This document shows, piece after piece, positions 1-6,269 of a stretch of DNA of 6,323 bases; positions within the stretch are counted from its first letter, which is position 1, and each line of letters begins with the position of its first letter. The DNA is from Flavobacteriaceae bacterium (lineage in GTDB: Bacteria > Bacteroidota > Bacteroidia > Flavobacteriales > Flavobacteriaceae). The translations under genes and the position numbers were made by a program. The notes below the pieces were generated by a model. That model was not told the DNA's origin. It saw only the letters and a list, made by a program, of their open reading frames with translations, and made no database searches. The DNA lies in contig JAQWKF010000093.1 in NCBI GenBank assembly GCA_029247985.1, positions 1-6,323 on the forward strand, given 5' to 3'.

Positions 1-83
1 CTTGGCGAAAGAAATGGAGCAAAGAATGGGAGAACGTGAAATATTGTAGTAAAAGATGCAAAAAGAAAAAACAACAGGAATAG
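1..83 (+). CDS. DUF2256 small zinc-ribbon-like protein, 3' end only (partial)
   Basis: Frame 3 from the window edge reads WRKKWSKEWENVKYCSKRC followed by KKKKQQE and a TAG stop at 81-83. The WRKKW...W..VKYCS.RC pattern is the C-terminal signature of DUF2256, a family of about 45-55 residues that normally has an N-terminal CxxC pair and this C-terminal C-x3-C pair, suggesting a small zinc-binding knuckle. Only the second Cys pair is inside the window. The function of the family is unknown. From memory, it is often found beside photolyase/cryptochrome genes, which fits here. The gene overlaps the CRY-DASH start by 28 nt (56-83) in another frame, so the two are probably translated in a coupled way. 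The start and any operon promoter lie upstream of the window. The motif is specific, so the family call is fairly firm although only 26 residues are visible. Confidence 0.8.
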   Translation, partial: WRKKWSKEWENVKYCSKRCKKKKQQE

Positions 84-1354
84 TTTGGTTTCGAAACGAT
101 TTGCGTGTTCGAGATCAACACAGTTTATCACAAGCCATAGCAACCCATGATAGGGTAATTGCGGTATATCATTTGCCTGAACATTGGCTGCAGCCAACCC
201 AATGGGGTTTTAAGAAAATGGAGGCTTTTCGAGCTTCATTCCTACTACAAACATTAGCGCAACTTCAAAAGGATTTAGCAAAGCTCAATATATCGCTTTG
301 GGTAAAGGTTGGCCGTTTAGGAGCCTTGCTAAAAGAACTAAAAGGAACCTACAATGTCACAGCAATCTACGGGCAAAAAGAGTGGACACAAGAAGAGCTT
401 GACGACAATACCTGTATCCCAGAAGGAATAGCAAAACACTGGTATTACGACCAGTTTTTATTCCATCCAGATGACATACCCATGCAAATTGAAGATGTCC
501 CAGAAGTATTTACGGTGTTTAGAAAAAAATGTGAAAAGCACATAAGCGTACGATTTCCACTGCCCATACCAGCGCCTATGCCCGAGGGAAATGTTTTGGC
601 TAGCGTTCCCGAATTGCCTACGTTAAGTAGTTTGGGTTATGAAAAGCTAATTGAGGATAAGAGAACAGCCATTCCTTTCAAAGGGGGTGAACAAGCTGCT
701 TGGGAACGACTAGAAAAATATTTTTGGAACACAAACCAATTGTCCTATTACAAAAAAACCAGAAACGGGCTATTAGGAAAAAAATATAGCTCAAAGTTTT
801 CATTATGGTTGACATTTGGATCCATCTCCCCCGTTTCCATTTACCTTGAGGTAAAAAAATACGAAAAAGAGGTAACTAAAAATGATTCAACCTATTGGTT
901 GATTTTTGAGCTCATATGGCGTGACTATTTCAAATATATTTCTAAGAAGCATGGCAATGCTATATTTAAGCTTGGCGGCTTGTTACAAAAAGATTACACC
1001 TGGAAAACAAACCAAAAGTTTGTACAGCAATGGATTGAGGGGGCAACGCCTGAGCCTTTTGTAAATGCTAATATGCGCGAGCTGGCCCTCACTGGATTTA
1101 TGAGTAATCGTGGACGTCAAAACGTGGCGAGTTACTTTGCAAAAGAATGGCACTTGGATTGGCGTATCGGCGCTGCATATTTCGAAGCCATGCTGATAGA
1201 TTACGATGTCCATAGCAATTATGGAAACTGGATGTATAATGCAGGTGTTGGCAATGATCCCAGAGACAGAAAATTTGATATCGCTTGGCAGGCCGAGCGG
1301 TACGACCCCAAAGATAAATACCAAAAAACCTGGCTTCAAACAACTTTATTTTGA
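56..1354 (+). CDS. CRY-DASH family cryptochrome / single-strand CPD photolyase
   Basis: This 432-residue protein has an N-terminal photolyase alpha/beta domain (about 7-165, opening GIVWFRNDLRVRD) and a C-terminal FAD-binding domain (about 215-425). DASH-type signatures are TGFMSNRGRQNVASYF (346-361), DYDVHSNYGNWMY (382-394), AGVGNDPR and the ending YDPKDKYQKTWL. Aligned by hand to E. coli photolyase, the Trp triad is intact as W316, W369 and W392, with the same 53 and 23 residue spacing. Asn388 sits at the position facing FAD N5, Glu285 and Trp288 match E274 and W277, and Tyr394 replaces W384 as is usual in DASH proteins. The family uses blue light and FAD to repair cyclobutane dimers, mainly in single-stranded DNA, with an antenna folate; some members also have regulatory roles. 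The chosen ATG at 56 leaves a normal short leader before the first beta strand. The gene overlaps DUF2256 by 28 nt, and its TGA overlaps the next ATG (TGATG). Confidence 0.95.
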   Translation: MQKEKTTGIVWFRNDLRVRDQHSLSQAIATHDRVIAVYHLPEHWLQPTQWGFKKMEAFRASFLLQTLAQLQKDLAKLNISLWVKVGRLGALLKELKGTYNVTAIYGQKEWTQEELDDNTCIPEGIAKHWYYDQFLFHPDDIPMQIEDVPEVFTVFRKKCEKHISVRFPLPIPAPMPEGNVLASVPELPTLSSLGYEKLIEDKRTAIPFKGGEQAAWERLEKYFWNTNQLSYYKKTRNGLLGKKYSSKFSLWLTFGSISPVSIYLEVKKYEKEVTKNDSTYWLIFELIWRDYFKYISKKHGNAIFKLGGLLQKDYTWKTNQKFVQQWIEGATPEPFVNANMRELALTGFMSNRGRQNVASYFAKEWHLDWRIGAAYFEAMLIDYDVHSNYGNWMYNAGVGNDPRDRKFDIAWQAERYDPKDKYQKTWLQTTLF

Positions 1355-2883
1355 TGGAAATAAGACTAATACTTGGCGATCAACTCAACGAAAAGCACAT
1401 CTGGTTTACGGCACTTGATGACAATGTGTGCTATGTAATGTTTGAAATGCGTCAAGAGACAGACTATGTCAAGCACCATATTCAGAAAGTAGTAGCCTTT
1501 TTTGCAGCCATGCGAAGCTTTGCAAGAAAACTTGAAGAAAATGGGCATCAAATTCTATACTACACTATAGATGATCCAAACAACACTCAAGACCTTCAAA
1601 AAAATATTGAAAAAGCCATCAACTTATTTAATGCCAAAAAATTTGCCTACCAACAGCCCGACGAATATCGCTTAGACAAACAACTGGAGGAAATTAGTAC
1701 TCAATTGGAAGTACCCACAAAAACTTACGACACAGAACACTTCCTAACCACTCGTGATGAGTTAAAGACTTTTTATGAAGGAAAGAAATCTTTAGTGATG
1801 GAGTTTTTCTATCGTTATATGCGCAAAAAGCATCAATATCTTATGATAGATGGGCAACCAGAAGGGGGTAGCTGGAACTACGATAAATTTAATCGAAATA
1901 CTTGGAAAGGCGGAACTATTCCTCCGCCCTATAAGCCGGATGCAACCTTGGCCAAAGAAATCTTTCCACAAGTAAAAGCAGCGGGGATTAGCACCATAGG
2001 CACATTTAACGCAGATGAATTCCTCTTTGCTACGACAAGAAAAGACTCGCTAGCGCAACTCGATTACTTCTGTACCTATTTGTTGCAAGACTTTGGCACC
2101 TTCCAGGATGCCATGCATCAAGACGAAACCAATCTTTTTCATGCGCGTATTTCATTTAGTTTGAATGTCAAATTGATAGACCCTGCCGAAGTTATTGAAC
2201 ATGCAATTGCAGCATATCGAAAAAACAACGATCGTATCAGTTTATCGCAAATAGAAGGGTTTGTACGTCAGATATTGGGTTGGCGTGAGTACATCAGGGG
2301 TTTGTATTGGAAAGAAATGCCACAATACAAGAAAAAAAATGAGCTCAATAACTTTGGGAAATTACCTGCCTTTTACTGGACAGGCAAAACCAAAATGAAT
2401 TGCCTAAAGACCAGCATTGAGAATAGTTTGCAGCACGCATACGCCCACCACATTCAACGCCTGATGATTACGGGAAATTTTGCATTGCTGCTGCAAACAA
2501 ACCCAGATGAAGTAGACCATTGGTACTTAGGTATTTATGCCGATGCGGTAGAATGGGTACAGCTGCCTAACACAAGAGGTATGAGCCAATATGCAGATGG
2601 GGGTATTTTAGCCACCAAGCCCTATGTTTCATCTGGTTCATATGTGAACAAAATGAGTAACTACTGCAAGGGTTGCAGTTATGATAAAAAACAACGTACA
2701 GGCGAAAACGCCTGCCCCTTTAACAGTTTGTACTGGAATTTTTTAGATGACAAAAGAGAGGAGCTGCGAGGAAACAACCGCATGGGTATGATGTATAACC
2801 TGCTGGGTAAAATCAACCCAGAAGAATTGGCTCGCATTAAAGAAAGGGCTTACCAAATCATGGAAAATCCCGATGCATTCTAA
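1354..2883 (+). CDS. Iron-sulfur bacterial (6-4) photolyase/cryptochrome (FeS-BCP, PhrB/CryB type)
   Basis: With the ATG at 1354 the protein has 509 residues. It starts MEIRLILGDQLN, typical of the deoxyribodipyrimidine photolyase-related family (PF04244). The FeS-BCP group repairs (6-4) photoproducts or acts as a photoreceptor, with FAD, a [4Fe-4S] cluster and a lumazine antenna. Four cysteines that would hold the cluster are C350, C438, C441 and C454 (YCKGC, then 12 residues to the last Cys), the same numbers I recall for Agrobacterium PhrB. Also matching are the His pair 365-366 (AYAHHIQRLM), of which H366 is needed for (6-4) repair in PhrB, and W342, W390 and Y430 of its proposed electron-transfer route. 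The N-terminal antenna domain spans about 1-130 and the helical FAD/FeS domain about 200-500. An in-frame TTG at 1351 would add one residue, but the ATG overlapping the upstream stop by 1 nt is the better start. The 3' end overlaps the next gene by 11 nt. Whether it repairs DNA or signals cannot be read from sequence alone. Confidence 0.95.
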   Translation: MEIRLILGDQLNEKHIWFTALDDNVCYVMFEMRQETDYVKHHIQKVVAFFAAMRSFARKLEENGHQILYYTIDDPNNTQDLQKNIEKAINLFNAKKFAYQQPDEYRLDKQLEEISTQLEVPTKTYDTEHFLTTRDELKTFYEGKKSLVMEFFYRYMRKKHQYLMIDGQPEGGSWNYDKFNRNTWKGGTIPPPYKPDATLAKEIFPQVKAAGISTIGTFNADEFLFATTRKDSLAQLDYFCTYLLQDFGTFQDAMHQDETNLFHARISFSLNVKLIDPAEVIEHAIAAYRKNNDRISLSQIEGFVRQILGWREYIRGLYWKEMPQYKKKNELNNFGKLPAFYWTGKTKMNCLKTSIENSLQHAYAHHIQRLMITGNFALLLQTNPDEVDHWYLGIYADAVEWVQLPNTRGMSQYADGGILATKPYVSSGSYVNKMSNYCKGCSYDKKQRTGENACPFNSLYWNFLDDKREELRGNNRMGMMYNLLGKINPEELARIKERAYQIMENPDAF

Positions 2884-4345
2884 AAAGGAAATTAACGTTT
2901 TTTGGTTTAAAAGAGACTTACGACTTCTAGACAATGAAGGATTACAAGACGCCATAAACAGCGGTTTACCGCTATTATTACTTTACGTAATAGAGCCAAG
3001 CCTCGAAAAAAATCCGCACTACCACAAACGACATCATAATTTTATTGCACAGTCATTGTTAGCGTTAAACAAAGAGCTCAAACAATTTGACACCCAAGTG
3101 TATATTTATAAAGACGAGGTGATAACAGTACTGGAACGTATTGCTGCCAGTATGAACATAAACACCTTGTTCTCTATGCAAGAAACTGGAATAGACGCAA
3201 CCTATGCACGTGACAAAGTCGTAAAAAACTGGTGTTCATCTCAGCGCATTGTCTGGAAAGAACATATAAATAATGGCGTAACAAGAGGCATCAGTAACCG
3301 CAACAACTGGCGCAAAACATGGACCAGTTATATGATGCAACCTATCCGATCATTTAAGGCAACTTCAGCTTGCTTTACAACAGCTGACAAAATAGAACTG
3401 ACACAAGAGTTACTGGAGCCTAAAAAGCTAGATGGCATACAAGCAGGTGGTACCAAAACTGGATTGGCCTATTTAGATAGCTTTTTAAATCAGCGACATA
3501 AAAAATACCAGCAATCCATCTCAAAACCTGAAGCAGCACGAATACATTGTGGTCGGGTATCACCCTATATCGCGTGGGGAAATCTTTCGGTTCGCTATGT
3601 ATGGCAGCGAGCCAAGCAAGCAAAAGCACAAGGCGCTAGTGGATTTCAGCTAAATGCCTTTACATCAAGATTGCGATGGCAAGCACATTTTATCCAAAAA
3701 TTTGAGATGGAAACACGTATGGAATTTGAAAGTATAAATATGGGGTTTTGCCAACTAAAAAAAGAAGTGAATACGGAATATATCAATGCCTGGAAAACAG
3801 GAACAACAGGCTATCCACTCGTTGATGCTAGCATGCGCTGCGTAGTTGAAACAGGCTATTTGAATTTCAGGATGCGCGCCTTGGTTGTTTCGTTTTTCAC
3901 ACATCATCTTTGGCAACCTTGGCAAATGGGCGTTGTATTTTTGGCCAAACAGTTTTTGGATTTTGAACCTGGAATACACTATCCGCAATTTCAAATGCAA
4001 GCAGGTGAAACGGGCATCAATATGTTACGTATCTACAACCCAACCAAAAATGCGCTTGAACACGATAAAGAAGGGGCTTTCATACGTAAATGGGTGCCAG
4101 AATTGGCAAAACTTCCCACACCATTCGTGCTTAAGCCATGGTCTATGACAGCACTCGAACAAGAAGCCTACGGATGTGTATTAGGTAAAGATTACCCGAA
4201 CACTATAATAGCTATTAAAGAAACCTATAAGCACGCCTCTAGCGTTTTGTGGCACATGAAACGTAACCCAAACGTGAGAAGAGAAAGTAAACGTATATTG
4301 GCTATGCATACGCTGCCAGACAGAGAAAACATTATGGATAGATGA
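2873..4345 (+). CDS. Divergent photolyase/cryptochrome-family FAD-binding protein
   Basis: This 490-residue protein has an N-terminal photolyase domain (about 7-165, NVFWFKRDLRLLDN) and a C-terminal FAD-binding domain (about 200-450) with TGYPLVDASMR (312-322), AGETGINMLRIYNP (377-390) and FIRKWVPEL (403-411). A family-specific tail ends RRESKRILAMHTLP. By hand alignment to E. coli photolyase, the FAD-cradling Arg/Asp pair is kept (R335, D363), as are Trp269 (W277) and Trp350 (W359). The inner triad Trp (W382) is Phe373, the outer one (W306) falls at Lys297, the Asn facing FAD N5 falls at His369, and lesion contacts E274, N341 and W384 fall at Arg266, Phe332 and Met375. It therefore looks like an FAD photoreceptor or a non-standard photolyase, not a class I CPD enzyme. 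Annotation pipelines often call such proteins simply deoxyribodipyrimidine photolyase; the precise activity is unknown to me. The start overlaps the FeS gene by 11 nt, and the end overlaps DUF2805 by 4 nt (ATGA). Confidence 0.85.
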   Translation: MHSKKEINVFWFKRDLRLLDNEGLQDAINSGLPLLLLYVIEPSLEKNPHYHKRHHNFIAQSLLALNKELKQFDTQVYIYKDEVITVLERIAASMNINTLFSMQETGIDATYARDKVVKNWCSSQRIVWKEHINNGVTRGISNRNNWRKTWTSYMMQPIRSFKATSACFTTADKIELTQELLEPKKLDGIQAGGTKTGLAYLDSFLNQRHKKYQQSISKPEAARIHCGRVSPYIAWGNLSVRYVWQRAKQAKAQGASGFQLNAFTSRLRWQAHFIQKFEMETRMEFESINMGFCQLKKEVNTEYINAWKTGTTGYPLVDASMRCVVETGYLNFRMRALVVSFFTHHLWQPWQMGVVFLAKQFLDFEPGIHYPQFQMQAGETGINMLRIYNPTKNALEHDKEGAFIRKWVPELAKLPTPFVLKPWSMTALEQEAYGCVLGKDYPNTIIAIKETYKHASSVLWHMKRNPNVRRESKRILAMHTLPDRENIMDR

Positions 4346-4620
4346 AAAAAGAACTTAGTTTAAGAGATATAGACCGAATTATCGAAATGGGCTGGGAAGA
4401 CCGAACACCTTTTGATGCGATTAGCATGCAATTTGGACTCAAAGAACAAGAGGTCATTACCATCATGCGAAACAACATGAAGCCAAATAGTTTTAAACTC
4501 TGGCGAAAGCGTGTTCAGGGGCGCAAAACAAAGCACTTAAAGAAACGTGATGACGAAGTTGGACGCTTTAAATGCAGTAGACAACGTAGCATCAGCAACA
4601 ACAAGGTGTCTAAACGTTAA
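4342..4620 (+). CDS. DUF2805 / TIGR03643 family small protein
   Basis: This 92-residue protein carries the family's hallmark stretches: LSLRDIDRIIEMGWEDRTPF (5-24), FGLKEQEVITIMR (31-43) and SFKLWRKRVQGRKTKHLKKR (50-69), then GRFKC near residue 74. The length is close to the family norm with a slightly longer basic tail. Its function is not established. Residues about 24-45 (an alpha helix, a FGL turn, then a second helix) look like a helix-turn-helix of the sigma-region-4 kind, and the C-terminal half is strongly basic, so nucleic-acid binding is a reasonable inference but not shown. There is no signal peptide or membrane segment. The ATG overlaps the stop of the preceding photolyase-family gene in an ATGA junction, making it the last intact gene of the operon. 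From memory, the family tends to travel with photolyase/cryptochrome genes, which suggests an accessory or regulatory partner. Confidence 0.88.
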   Translation: MKKELSLRDIDRIIEMGWEDRTPFDAISMQFGLKEQEVITIMRNNMKPNSFKLWRKRVQGRKTKHLKKRDDEVGRFKCSRQRSISNNKVSKR

Positions 4621-4656
4621 AGAAAAAATTGGTAATTTGGGTAACATTTTATTGTT

Positions 4657-4961
4657 ATGTCCCAAAACAAAACACAGCCTACCAAATCGAATGTTGCTGC
4701 TTTTCTTGAAGCCGTAAGTCCTCCTCAAAAACGAGAAGACTGCATAAAGCTATCAACCCTAATGCAAAAGATCACTGGAGAAAAAATGCCATTACACTCT
4801 ACCTGTTTTGTGATTTAGATCATCCAGCGCTAGCACTAGACAAACTGGGGAATTACAAACGAGGCAAAGGATGTTTATACATAAAAACTTTAGCTGACAT
4901 AAACGTAGACGTATTGAAGAGGCTAATTAAAAAAGCAATCGTACTTACAAAAGCGTACTAG
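4657..4961 (+). pseudogene. DUF1801 domain gene remnant with internal deletion and frame change
   Basis: The ATG at 4657 opens a 53-codon frame (stop 4816-4818) whose first 42 residues match the DUF1801 N-terminus: MSQNKTQPTKSNVAAFLEAV, then REDCIKLSTLMQKITGE. The family C-terminus continues one base back, in the frame that begins at about 4779: RKNAITLYLF, LDKLGNYKRGKGCLYIKTLA and DINVDVLKRLIKKAI, ending at TAG 4959-4961. The conserved centre expected between them, from memory a W-G-P-S-I-V-G-F-G-like stretch up to the GFSPRK-like turn and about 35 residues long, is absent. The simplest reading is a deletion of roughly 100 bp that also broke the frame. The junction contains a run of six A (4781-4786), so slippage could in principle join the halves, but the product would still lack its core. 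DUF1801 proteins are small and of uncertain function. It starts 36 bp after DUF2805 and may be cotranscribed with the operon. Confidence 0.8.
4958..4961. other. Shared CTAG palindrome supplying both convergent stop codons
   Basis: The palindrome CTAG provides TAG (4959-4961) for the plus-strand DUF1801 remnant and, read on the minus strand, TAG (4960-4958) for murA. The two coding frames meet tail to tail with a 3 to 4 bp overlap. No stem followed by a T-run was found between them, so any terminator for either transcript would have to lie inside the opposing gene. Confidence 0.9.
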
Positions 4962-6268
4962 TCTATGCGTTCAATTTTTGCACCAATAGCACGCAGGCGT
5001 GTGTCAATATCTTGATAGCCACGGTCAATTTGTTCAATATTAAAAATGGTACTAGTACCCTTGGCAGATAGTGCTGCAATAAGCAGTGAAATTCCAGCGC
5101 GTATATCTGGTGAAGTCATGGTTGTGGCCTTGAGCGAGGACTTAAAATCATGTCCGATCACGTTTGCACGGTGTGGATCACATAGAATGATTTTCGCACC
5201 CATATCAATAAGCTTATCGACAAAGAACAAGCGACTCTCAAACATCTTTTGATGAATCAAAACACTTCCTCTTGCTTGTGTAGCAACTACCAATATTATG
5301 CTCAAAAGATCAGGTGTAAATCCAGGCCATGGTGCATCGGAAACCGTCATTACAGATCCATCGATATAACTTTGAATTTCATACCCATTGGGATGCTCTG
5401 GCACAAACATATCATCTCCTCGTTTTTCAATCGTAATTCCAAGCCGACGAAATACATCCGGTATTTGACCTAGATAATCCCATTGCACGTCTTTGATGGT
5501 AAGTGCACTTCTAGTAAGTGCTGCCAAACCAACCCAACTTCCGATTTCAATCATATCGGGAAGCACACGGTGAGTTGTTCCGCCCAATGATTTTACTCCT
5601 TCAATGGTTAATAAATTGGAACCAATACCCGAAATAGTAGCCCCCATACGCACTAGCATATTACAAAGTTGTTGCAAATAGGGCTCACAAGCTGCATTGT
5701 ATATCGTAGTAGTCCCCTTTGCTAGGACGGCTGCCATGACAATATTGGCTGTTCCAGTAACCGAAGCCTCGTCAAGAAGCATATATGTACCGTTCAACTC
5801 ATCAGCTTCAACTCCGTAGAAATACTCCTCTTTATTATAGCGGAACTTGGCACCCAGACTGATAAAGCCTTGAAAGTGTGTGTCAAGTCTTCGACGTCCA
5901 ATCTTATCACCACCAGGCTTGGGAATATAACCCTTGCCAAATCGTGCTAACAAAGGTCCAACAATCATAATTGAGCCACGTAAACCACGACCTGCTTCCT
6001 TAAAATCAGCTGACTGCAAGTAATCAATATCTACTTCATCTGCCTGAAAAGTATAGCTGTTATCACTGTGTTTAGCTACTTTGACTCCAAGCTTTATAAG
6101 AATTTGAATCAGCTTATTTACATCAATAATATTAGGAATATTGTGGATGGTTACCGGTTCAGACGTAAGCAACACGGCGCATAAAATCTGAAGTGCCTCG
6201 TTTTTGGCTCCTTGAGGTTGTATGGAACCTGACAATGGTACACCGCCAGTAACTTTAAAAGCACCCAT
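4958..6268 (-). CDS. murA: UDP-N-acetylglucosamine 1-carboxyvinyltransferase (MurA), Asp-type active site
   Basis: MurA transfers enolpyruvate from PEP to UDP-GlcNAc, the first committed step of peptidoglycan synthesis in the cytoplasm. The 436-residue length is normal (about 420-440). Both inverse alpha/beta barrel halves are present. Key residues are K22 and N23 (QPQGAKNEALQ), R126 in the active-site loop, D320 (WPGFTPD) and R390 (SPDIRAGISLL), matching K22, N23, R120, D305 and R397 of the E. coli enzyme. The loop reads PKPGGDKIGRRRLDTH, placing Asp121 where E. coli has Cys115, the residue alkylated by fosfomycin. Asp is known at this position in mycobacterial and chlamydial MurA and gives intrinsic fosfomycin resistance. 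The start MGAFKVTGGVPLSG fits the family. The frame stays open upstream to the window edge (from about 6322), but with no ATG and no conserved sequence. The upstream minus-strand gene ends 1 nt before this ATG, so they are likely cotranscribed. Confidence 0.97.
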   Translation of the reverse strand: MGAFKVTGGVPLSGSIQPQGAKNEALQILCAVLLTSEPVTIHNIPNIIDVNKLIQILIKLGVKVAKHSDNSYTFQADEVDIDYLQSADFKEAGRGLRGSIMIVGPLLARFGKGYIPKPGGDKIGRRRLDTHFQGFISLGAKFRYNKEEYFYGVEADELNGTYMLLDEASVTGTANIVMAAVLAKGTTTIYNAACEPYLQQLCNMLVRMGATISGIGSNLLTIEGVKSLGGTTHRVLPDMIEIGSWVGLAALTRSALTIKDVQWDYLGQIPDVFRRLGITIEKRGDDMFVPEHPNGYEIQSYIDGSVMTVSDAPWPGFTPDLLSIILVVATQARGSVLIHQKMFESRLFFVDKLIDMGAKIILCDPHRANVIGHDFKSSLKATTMTSPDIRAGISLLIAALSAKGTSTIFNIEQIDRGYQDIDTRLRAIGAKIERID

Positions 6269-6269
6269 T

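Noticed and set aside
2..49. Frame-2 reading at the left edge (ending MGEREIL, stop at 47-49) as the tail of an upstream gene
   Set aside because: Frame 3 over the same bases carries the specific DUF2256 C-terminal motif with its Cys pair; the frame-2 peptide has no recognisable signature.
983..1343. Minus-strand open frames of 118 and 81 codons opposite the CRY-DASH C-terminus
   Set aside because: They lie fully antisense to highly conserved cryptochrome motifs and have no recognisable protein features.
1351..1353. TTG start one codon upstream of the FeS photolyase ATG
   Set aside because: It adds a single residue, overlaps the upstream stop more, and the ATG at 1354 gives residue numbering that matches PhrB exactly.
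4621..4656. Promoter or terminator between DUF2805 and the DUF1801 remnant
   Set aside because: TAATTTGG only partly resembles the Bacteroidota -7 element (one base short in spacing) with no good -33 partner, and there is no stable stem with a T-run.
4537..4728. Minus-strand 63-codon open frame across the DUF2805 end and DUF1801 start
   Set aside because: It is antisense to two recognisable protein segments and contains no motif.
4778..4790. Programmed -1 frameshift in DUF1801 at the A6 run
   Set aside because: The heptamer A AAA ATG is not a standard slippery site, and the missing family core argues for a deletion rather than regulated recoding; kept only as a minor possibility.
5046..5473. 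Plus-strand open frames of 68 and 74 codons inside murA
   Set aside because: They are antisense to the conserved second half of MurA and show no family motif.
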